This document shows positions 15,438 through 20,930 of a DNA stretch of 20,930 nucleotides, piece by piece. Source of the stretch: AC-9 sp051984395 (lineage in GTDB: Bacteria > Actinomycetota > Acidimicrobiia > Acidimicrobiales > AC-9); NCBI GenBank assembly GCA_051984395.1, contig JBPYEZ010000193.1, positions 1 through 20,930 of the forward strand, in the 5' to 3' direction. The position numbers and the translations under genes were made by a program. Each line of letters opens with the position of its first letter. Positions within the stretch are counted from its first letter, which is position 1. The notes beneath the pieces are model-generated. The model ran no database searches, was not told the DNA's origin, and saw nothing but the letters and a program-made list of their open reading frames with translations.

Positions 15438-16391
15438 ATGGCTGATAGAGACGCTCCCGCCTTATCGGTAGACAACCTCTCGAAGCGATTCGGAGACCGG
15501 GTCGCCTTTGCCGAGGTTTCCTTCGAGGTCGGTTACGGCGAGGTGTTCGGCTTCCTCGGCCCCAACGGGGCGGGAAAGACGACGACCGTGCGGACGCTCG
15601 GCACGCTCATCGTGCCGACCTCGGGTTCGGCGACAGTGGCGGGGCTCCGCCTCACTCCGGAGAACGGGGTGGAGATCCGCCGGCGAATCTCGATCATGCC
15701 GGAGACGCCCGGCCTCTATCTCCGCCTCAGCGTGGTCGAGAACCTCCAATGCTTCGCAGACCTCTACGAGGTTCAGGACGCCAACGATCGCATCGACGAG
15801 GCCCTGCGGGCGGTCAAGCTGGCGGAGCGGGCCGACGACGCCTGTGGCACCCTGTCGAAGGGCCTTCGCCAACGGGTGGCCCTGGCCAGGGCGCTGCTCA
15901 ACGACCCGCTGGTGCTCTTCCTCGACGAGCCGACGTCAGGGCTCGATCCGGCCGGCGCTCGGGACGTACACGAGCTGATCGACGGGCTGCGCCAGCGCGG
16001 CGTCACGATCTTCCTGACGACGCATCGCCTGGAGGAGGCGGAGCGCTTGTGCGACCGCGTCGCCATCTTGAACACGACGCCTCGCATGATGGGCCCTCCC
16101 GACGAGCTTCGAGACCAGATGTTCGCCAAGACGCTCACAGTTAGGACCCTCGGTCCGCTCTCCGAGCCAGACCGGGTCTTCGCCGGCGTCCCTGGCCTCG
16201 ACAGCTGGCGGCCCGACGGCGCCGCGACCTACGTCCTGGCCGTGTCCGACACAGCCAAGGCGGCCCCAGCCGTCACGCGGACCCTGGTGGCCGCCGGTGC
16301 CGACGTACTGTCCATCGGCGAGTCCCATCACTCGCTGGAGGACGTCTATCTCGAGCTGATCGACCAGGGCGAAGAAAGCGTCGTCCGGTGA
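15438..16391 (+). CDS. ABC transporter ATP-binding protein (ABC-2 / drug-export type)
   Basis: This cytoplasmic ATPase would power the permease encoded next. The 317-residue protein has Walker A GPNGAGKTTT (41-50) and Walker B LVLFLDEPTSGLDP (158-171). The signature reads LSKGLRQR (139-146) and the H-loop is TTHRLEEAE (His196). The Q-loop position reads IMPETPGLY, with Glu where Gln is usual, as in a subset of ABC-2 exporters. About 100 C-terminal residues form the extra domain common in DrrA/NatA-like subunits. The stop overlaps the permease GTG (GTGA), indicating translational coupling. The ribosome site before ATG 15438 is weak. The cargo cannot be deduced. Confidence 0.95.
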   Translation: MADRDAPALSVDNLSKRFGDRVAFAEVSFEVGYGEVFGFLGPNGAGKTTTVRTLGTLIVPTSGSATVAGLRLTPENGVEIRRRISIMPETPGLYLRLSVVENLQCFADLYEVQDANDRIDEALRAVKLAERADDACGTLSKGLRQRVALARALLNDPLVLFLDEPTSGLDPAGARDVHELIDGLRQRGVTIFLTTHRLEEAERLCDRVAILNTTPRMMGPPDELRDQMFAKTLTVRTLGPLSEPDRVFAGVPGLDSWRPDGAATYVLAVSDTAKAAPAVTRTLVAAGADVLSIGESHHSLEDVYLELIDQGEESVVR

Positions 16392-17110
16392 GCATGAGCT
16401 CGAGGCGCGTCCGTGCCATCTTCGGCAAGGAGCTTCGCGAGTACCGGCATAACGGCAACATCGTCTATGCGACGGCCATCCTCCCCCTGATCTTCATCAT
16501 TCAGCCGCTGATACAGGTCTTCACCCTCTCCTCCAGGGCGTCGGCACCGCTGCACCACGAGCACACCCTCATCTACATGCTGGCCATCCCGGTGCTCGTT
16601 CCGGCAGCCCTCTCCGCCTACTCGGTGGTGGGCGAGCGCCTCCAAGGCACCCTGGAGCCGCTGCTGTCCACGCCGGTGCGCAGCGACGAGCTCCTACTGG
16701 GCAAGGCTCTCGCCGCTTTTGTGCCATCCGTCGCGGTGGCCTATGTCATCTTCGGGCTCTACATCGCCGTCGTCGAGCTCTTCGCCAGCCCAGGCCTGGC
16801 CTCCGCGATCGTTCGTGGCCCTGATCTGCTCGCCCAGCTGGTGTTCACCCCGTTGCTGGCGGCGTGGTCCATCTGGGTCGGCATCGCCCTCTCTGCCAGG
16901 TCGAGGGATCCCCGTACCGCGCAACAGCTGTCGATACTCGTGAGCCTTCCGACCGTCGCGGTCACCTCGCTGATCGCCTTCAACGTCATCCCCGCCAATG
17001 CCCGTGTCGCTTTCGGCTTTGGCATCGGGCTGTTGATCCTCGTCCGCCTGGGTGGGCGATTTGCATCGGCTCTGTTCGACCGCGAGCGACTCATCACCGG
17101 CACGAGGTGA
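16388..17110 (+). CDS. ABC-2 type permease
   Basis: The 240-residue integral membrane protein has about six predicted helices: IVYATAILPLIFIIQPLI, YMLAIPVLVPAALSAYSVVG, FVPSVAVAYVIFGLYIAVVE, LVFTPLLAAWSIWVGIAL, ILVSLPTVAVTSLIAF and VAFGFGIGLLILVRLG. After the second helix, GERLQGTLEPLLSTPVRSDE is the typical ABC-2 coupling segment. It starts with RVRAIFGKELREY, also a common opening. GTG 16388 overlaps the ATPase stop by 4 bases, and ATG 16394 in frame is an alternative. It forms an exporter with the preceding ATPase. The substrate is unknown. Confidence 0.92.
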   Translation: MSMSSRRVRAIFGKELREYRHNGNIVYATAILPLIFIIQPLIQVFTLSSRASAPLHHEHTLIYMLAIPVLVPAALSAYSVVGERLQGTLEPLLSTPVRSDELLLGKALAAFVPSVAVAYVIFGLYIAVVELFASPGLASAIVRGPDLLAQLVFTPLLAAWSIWVGIALSARSRDPRTAQQLSILVSLPTVAVTSLIAFNVIPANARVAFGFGIGLLILVRLGGRFASALFDRERLITGTR

Positions 17111-17157
17111 GGGCGGAGCCAGATCGGGTCGAAGCCCGCGTCCGCGGCCGGTGCGAC

Positions 17158-17188
17158 TTGACAGCGCGCCCCCGGCGAGCCCTACATT
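17158..17188 (+). promoter_or_regulatory. Sigma-70-like promoter for the secreted small protein
   Basis: A perfect TTGACA (17158-17163) is followed, after a long 19-base spacer, by TACATT (17183-17188, four of six consensus bases). Transcription would start near 17195, giving a leader of about 19 bases that contains the GGGAGAGG ribosome site. The consensus -35 stands out in this GC-rich window, but the spacer is longer than optimal. Confidence 0.5.
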
Positions 17189-17213
17189 GCCGAACCGACC
17201 AGAGGGAGAGGAC

Positions 17214-17687
17214 ATGAAGCTGCGAGCTGGGGCGTTGGGTGCTGTCGCTCTCGGTGTGCTCGGCGGCAGCGCCCTGTTCCTGCCGGTCCAGGCGGCTGGC
17301 GCCGCGTCGCTCCCGCTCGTCTACACCTGCTCGGCCACCGACACGACCGCGCCGACGGGCGCAGACACGCTGACGACCGTCGGCACGTCGGTCTGCAGTG
17401 GTCTGCTCGCTCAACACGCCACGACGAGCATCGCCCTGTCGAGCCCGGTGCCACTGATCAGCGTGTCAGTGCCGCTGTCGACCAGCTCGACATCGTGTAA
17501 CTCCTGCACGTCGCTCATCGGACACGACAGCGCGACGGTGCTCCCGGTTCCGGGGTTGACCTACCAGGGGAGCTTCGTCGACACGATCACCGCGCCGGCC
17601 GGATCGTCCTTCCTCCCCACGCCCGGATGCACGCCCGTCCCGCCCAACGTCCTCGTGTGCACAGCCACCAGCACGTACAGGTACTGA
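17214..17687 (+). CDS. Small secreted protein with six cysteines, function unknown
   Basis: The 157-residue product has a clear Sec signal peptide: MKLRAG, a hydrophobic core to about residue 22 and a probable cut after VQA or AGA near residues 27-30. The mature part is rich in Ser, Thr, Val and Pro and has six cysteines (39, 61, 95, 98, 139, 149), including CNSC. Several beta-strand-like alternating stretches (SSPVPLISVSVPLS, LTYQGSFVDTITAPAG) suggest an all-beta extracellular fold with disulfides. GGGAGAGG directly before ATG 17214 supports this start. It has its own promoter candidate and converges with the LuxR-type regulator 18 bases away. I do not recognise the family. An adhesion or surface role is only a guess. 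Confidence 0.8.
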   Translation: MKLRAGALGAVALGVLGGSALFLPVQAAGAASLPLVYTCSATDTTAPTGADTLTTVGTSVCSGLLAQHATTSIALSSPVPLISVSVPLSTSSTSCNSCTSLIGHDSATVLPVPGLTYQGSFVDTITAPAGSSFLPTPGCTPVPPNVLVCTATSTYRY

Positions 17688-17705
17688 TCGCCGCCAGAGC
17701 CGCGA

Positions 17706-18449
17706 TCAGTTGAAGATGCCGTCGCGAAGCGCCAGGCCCACCGCGCCCGCCCGGTCGCGGACATCGAGCTTGCGGTACAGCGAGTGGAGGTGGGTCTTCA
17801 CCGTCTCCTGACCCACGAACAAGCGCTCGGCGATCTCGCGGTTGGCCAGACCGTCGACCAGAAGGGCGAGGACATCGCTCTCACGCTGGCTCAGGCCAAG
17901 ACGGGCACCGGGCCAGCCTCCGAGGTCCCTGGAGCGGCCCATGGCAAGCGCCAGCCGGGAGGCGAGCGTCGGATCGATCACCACCTGCCCGTCACGGGCT
18001 CGCTCGAGATGATGGACGAGCTCGACCGAGCCCAGCGACTTCAGCAGGTAGCCAGCTGCTCCCGCCCGGAGAGCCTCGAACATGCGGCGTTCGTCGTTGC
18101 TGTGGGTGAACGCTACGACGCGAAGGTCCTCGGTCTCGGCGAGGAGCCGGGCAAGCAAACCGATGTCGGCTCCTCCCTTGCGGTCGGTGTCGACGAGGAC
18201 CACGTCTGCGCCGAGGCTGGCTGCGGCCTTGCCGATGTCATCGGCGAAGGACACAGGACCGAGCAACTCGACGCGATCGCGGCTGCCGCCGAGGAGCCCG
18301 TTGAGGCCGCGAATGATGATCTCGGTGTCTGCCACAAGGAGCACCCGTGCGGGACCACCCGGCATCGCCCTGGTGCCGTCGGGGATCGGGTACTGGTCGC
18401 CCACAGCTCCGTTCTTGCTGTCGTAGGTGGCGCTGGCTGAGAGGCTCAT
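17706..18449 (-). CDS. NarL/FixJ-type (LuxR-HTH) response regulator, orphan
   Basis: The 247-residue protein has a receiver domain (about 34-150) and a LuxR-type HTH (about 184-244). The receiver has acidic Asp41, phospho-acceptor Asp87 in VVLVDTD, Thr115 in AFTHSN and Lys137 in GYLLKS, so it looks phosphorylatable. The HTH shows LSQRESDVLALLVDGLANRE and VGQETVKTHLHSLYRKLDV. About 33 residues before the receiver are probably disordered. ATG 18449 is chosen because AAGGAG lies 5 bases upstream. The open frame extends to 18629 without family similarity. No kinase is adjacent. The targets are unknown. Confidence 0.9.
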   Translation of the reverse strand: MSLSASATYDSKNGAVGDQYPIPDGTRAMPGGPARVLLVADTEIIIRGLNGLLGGSRDRVELLGPVSFADDIGKAAASLGADVVLVDTDRKGGADIGLLARLLAETEDLRVVAFTHSNDERRMFEALRAGAAGYLLKSLGSVELVHHLERARDGQVVIDPTLASRLALAMGRSRDLGGWPGARLGLSQRESDVLALLVDGLANREIAERLFVGQETVKTHLHSLYRKLDVRDRAGAVGLALRDGIFN

Positions 18450-18647
18450 TGCGGCTCCTTGCCTCACTTCTTTCACTTCGCTCGGCGACCCTCGAGACCC
18501 CGGAAGAACCCCCCGGTGCGCTGGTGGCTCGACCGACGCGGCCCTGAGCGTCACCCCCAGCCAGGGTACCGCTTCTGTAAGCCACCGTACAGAGCGATGT
18601 TCCTCGAAAACGGGCAAAAGGGGATACACCGGACTTATCGACCGGGC
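18450..18647. other. Intergenic region between glnE and the LuxR-type regulator
   Basis: This is 198 bases between two minus-strand genes. It contains the inverted repeat at 18575-18592, a short A/T-rich stretch near 18605-18630 and a partial direct repeat of GAAGTGA (minus strand, just before the regulator's ribosome site). I find no convincing terminator for glnE and no consensus promoter. TACCCT on the minus strand near 18565 is a weak -10 candidate. Confidence 0.35.
18575..18592. promoter_or_regulatory. Short inverted repeat upstream of the LuxR-type regulator
   Basis: CTGTA and TACAG form a perfect 5-bp inverted repeat with an 8-base spacer, about 125 bases upstream of the regulator start. 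The spacing places the half-sites 13 bases apart, suitable for a dimeric regulator, so autoregulation is possible. A chance match is also possible. Confidence 0.3.
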
Positions 18648-20930
18648 CTACCGTCCCGGGTGGTCGATCCCGTAGAACAGTCGCTCGACGACCAGGCGTG
18701 CCCGCCGGGTCACGCGCCTGTATTCCTCCCGCAGCGCGACGGCGCTGGTGCCGAGGCTCCGGGCCAGCCGGGAGAGCTGGTCGGCCTGCGTCGGCAGGGC
18801 GTCGCCGGGCGCGCCGCGAACGAGGTACAGGCGGTTGCGGGTGCGCTCGCAGAACCGATACGCCGTCGTGAGGACCTCGGCGTCAGCGGGGGCGAGCAGC
18901 CCCGCCTCCGCCAGCGCGCCGAGCGCTGGCATCGTCCCGGGCGACCTGATCTGGTGGCGGAGCTGGAGGAGCTGTGCCGTCCACTCGATGTCGGAGAGCG
19001 AGCCCCTTCCGAGCTTCAGGTGGAACTGTGGGTCTTCACCGGCGGGCAGGCGCTCGCGCTCGACCCGCGCCTTCATGCGGCGGATCTCCCGCTGCTCGTC
19101 GTCGTCCGCCGGTCGCTTCCAGACGAAGTCGTCGACCACGGCCATGAAGCGGCGGGCCACGACGGGATCCCCCACGACAGGACGGGCTCGGATGAGGGCC
19201 TGGCGCTCCCAGGTGCGAGCCCACCGCTCGTAGTAGGTCCGGTACCCGTCGATGCTGCGCGCCAGTGGCCCCTGGCGACCTTCCGGGCGGAGGTCGGTGT
19301 CGAGTGTGAACAGGCGCCCCGCCGGCGTGGTCCCGTTGACCGTGCGAATCAGCGCCTCAGCGGTCTCCTCGGCGGCCACGACTTCATCGGTCGTGCGGCC
19401 GTCGAAGACGATGAGCACGTCGAGGTCGCTGGCGTAGGACAGCTCCGCCCCCCCGAAGCGGCCCATGGCCACGATCGCCATGGGTACCGGCGGGTGCAGC
19501 GATGCCAGCGCCTCTTCGAGGGTCACCTCGGCGAGGTCGCTGATGGCCGCACCCGTCGCATCGTCGTCGTCGATGCCGAGGACGTCTCGGGCAGCGATGT
19601 GAGCCATCTCGGTGTCCTTCAGCCGAAGCAGGCCTGCACGCCACCGCTCCTGGTCGTTGCGCCAGCCCAGGACGGCGCCCGCCAGATCGGTCAGCTCGGC
19701 CCGGCTCCGACGGGCCAGGGCGGTGTCGTCACCGAGCTCGGCCGCCAGCTCGGGATTGCGCCGAATCGGCTCAAGCAGCAGACGACCGGTCCCGATGAGC
19801 AGACACAGCCGGCGCGCCGATTCCGGGGACTCCCGGAACGTGGCAACCAGCCGGTCCCGACGATGGCCACCGGACACCAGGGCCCGCAGGCCGAGCAAGC
19901 CCAGATCCGGATCGGGTGACTCGGACAACCAGGTGAGGAGCAGCGGCAGGGTCTGCTGCATCAGCCGCGACGAGCGGGTGAGGCCCCTCGTGAGCTCGGC
20001 CAGCGCCGCCCTCGTTCGCGCCGCGTCGGTGAAGCCGAAGGCGGCGAGGCGGGCTCGCACGGCGTCGTCGGACCCGAAGGCCGCCGGAGCCGTTCCAGCA
20101 CCCGGCCGCCCTCCCGGGATGGGCGCCAGCGGCGGCTCCGAGACGGCGGAGAAGGCCTCCAGCAGCGGCCGGAAGAAGAGCCGCTCGTGGATGGACCGGG
20201 CCACCGCCTGGCGATCGCTCAGCTCGCGGTCGAAGCGGGCCAGGGCCGTGCCCGAGGCATCGTCACGGTGGCCGAGCACCCGGGCGAGCTGGGCGCGGGC
20301 AGCCGGATCGGCCGGCACCGAATGCACCTGGGCCTCCTCGACCAGCTGCAGCCGGTGCTCGACGGTGCGAAGGTAGCGGTAGGCGTCGGCCAGGGCTCGG
20401 GCGTCCGCCGCATCGACGTAGCCGGCGGCTCCGAGCTCGGTGAGGGCGGCAAGCGTCGAGCGCGAGCGCAGAGCCGGGTCGTTGCGGCCGTGGACCAGCT
20501 GGAGGAGCTGGACCGCGAACTCGACGTCCCGGATCCCACCCCAGCCGCGCTTGATCTCGCGGTGTGAGAGGCCTTGTCGGGCGACGTGCTCCTCGGCGCG
20601 CGCCTTCATGGCCCTGATGTCCCGCAGATCGTCCGCCCCGAAGGTCCGCCCCCACAGCTCGAGCTCCGCCTCGTGGCGAAAAGCGTCGCCGAGCGCCGGG
20701 TCCCCCGCCACGGGACGGGCCTTCAGCAGAGCCTGGCGCTCCCACGCCTGGGCCCAGCGCCCCCAGTACGCCTGGTACGAGCGGAGAGAGCGGACGAGCG
20801 GCCCGTCACGGCCCTCGGGGCGCAGGTCGACGTCGACGCGGAAGCAACGTCTCGCCACGTCCATCACCTTCCGCGCCGCCCGCGGGCCCGCGCTACCGTC
20901 GCCGTCGACGAAGACCACGTCGATATCGCT
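18648..20930 (-). CDS. glnE: Bifunctional glutamine synthetase adenylyltransferase/deadenylase, 5' end missing (off right edge)
   Basis: GlnE attaches AMP to, and removes it from, the conserved tyrosine of glutamine synthetase. The visible 760 residues begin inside the first nucleotidyltransferase domain (SDIDVVFVDGDG at the edge). Its downstream parts follow: FRVDVDLRPEGRDGPLVRSL, WERQALLKARPVAGD, and IKRGWGGIRDVEFAVQLLQL with HRLQL. The second domain repeats the pattern: GGAELSYASDLDVLIVFDG (about 19415-19450), LDTDLRPEGRQGPLARS, WERQALIRARPVVGD, LGRGSLSDIEWTAQLLQL and RTRNRLYLV. Both halves keep the nucleotidyltransferase acids, so both activities look intact. The protein ends at LFYGIDHPGR. 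Its likely substrate is the GlnA1 encoded at 12514. In mycobacteria glnE sits directly between glnA1 and glnA2, whereas here five other genes intervene. Confidence 0.97.
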   Translation of the reverse strand, partial: SDIDVVFVDGDGSAGPRAARKVMDVARRCFRVDVDLRPEGRDGPLVRSLRSYQAYWGRWAQAWERQALLKARPVAGDPALGDAFRHEAELELWGRTFGADDLRDIRAMKARAEEHVARQGLSHREIKRGWGGIRDVEFAVQLLQLVHGRNDPALRSRSTLAALTELGAAGYVDAADARALADAYRYLRTVEHRLQLVEEAQVHSVPADPAARAQLARVLGHRDDASGTALARFDRELSDRQAVARSIHERLFFRPLLEAFSAVSEPPLAPIPGGRPGAGTAPAAFGSDDAVRARLAAFGFTDAARTRAALAELTRGLTRSSRLMQQTLPLLLTWLSESPDPDLGLLGLRALVSGGHRRDRLVATFRESPESARRLCLLIGTGRLLLEPIRRNPELAAELGDDTALARRSRAELTDLAGAVLGWRNDQERWRAGLLRLKDTEMAHIAARDVLGIDDDDATGAAISDLAEVTLEEALASLHPPVPMAIVAMGRFGGAELSYASDLDVLIVFDGRTTDEVVAAEETAEALIRTVNGTTPAGRLFTLDTDLRPEGRQGPLARSIDGYRTYYERWARTWERQALIRARPVVGDPVVARRFMAVVDDFVWKRPADDDEQREIRRMKARVERERLPAGEDPQFHLKLGRGSLSDIEWTAQLLQLRHQIRSPGTMPALGALAEAGLLAPADAEVLTTAYRFCERTRNRLYLVRGAPGDALPTQADQLSRLARSLGTSAVALREEYRRVTRRARLVVERLFYGIDHPGR

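Noticed and set aside
17688..17705. A terminator between the secreted protein and the LuxR-type regulator
   Set aside because: The gap is only 18 bases, with no convincing stem and no T-run.
18450..18629. An upstream extension of the LuxR-type regulator frame to 18629
   Set aside because: It has no domain similarity, and AAGGAG before ATG 18449 gives a better start.
18459..19919. A 486-codon plus-strand open frame opposite glnE
   Set aside because: It is antisense to an unambiguous GlnE and has no motifs of its own.

Overview
This is a GC-rich chromosomal window that reads as an actinomycete (Actinomycetota). An Acidimicrobiia-like lineage is my guess, not something the sequence proves. The main pointers are a GlnR-type orphan OmpR regulator beside a GlnA2-type glutamine synthetase, a second adenylylatable glutamine synthetase, a GlnE adenylyltransferase, frequent GTG starts and at least two apparently leaderless genes. 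I see no tRNA, rRNA, CRISPR array, insertion sequence or phage gene. Coding density is very high. The largest gaps are 219 bases (12295-12513), 198 bases (18450-18647) and 162 bases (15276-15437).

Left part (1-6148): the 5' part of selA (selenocysteine synthase) runs off the left edge. It is head-to-head with a class A penicillin-binding protein. That gene converges on a membrane-anchored trypsin/HtrA-like protein that appears to have lost its catalytic His and Ser. Next comes a soluble histidine kinase with an excisionase-like HTH at its N-terminus.

Iron-sulfur module (6210-10245): an Mrp/ApbC-type Fe-S carrier ATPase is divergent from a SufR-like winged-helix regulator. The regulator is followed by an ErpA/IscA-type A-type carrier and a compact fusion of a two-[2Fe-2S] domain to a shrunken xanthine-dehydrogenase-like molybdenum domain. 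The 38-base gap between the two divergent genes is a mirror-symmetric promoter/operator. Each -10 hexamer lies exactly 6 bases before a GTG start, and an inverted repeat lies between them.

Nitrogen module (10264-13938, plus 18648-20930): glnA2-glnR form a minus-strand operon divergent from glnA1. The shared gap carries four half-sites at exact 11-base spacing that resemble a GlnR box, followed by a hairpin-rich leader before glnA1. glnE, which would adenylylate GlnA1 at its conserved Tyr402, lies at the right edge. It is separated from glnA1 by about 4.7 kb of unrelated genes.

Intervening segment (14022-18449): a lipoprotein-like serine hydrolase, an ABC ATPase/permease pair, a small secreted six-cysteine protein of unknown function with a good sigma-70-like promoter, and an orphan NarL/LuxR-type response regulator.
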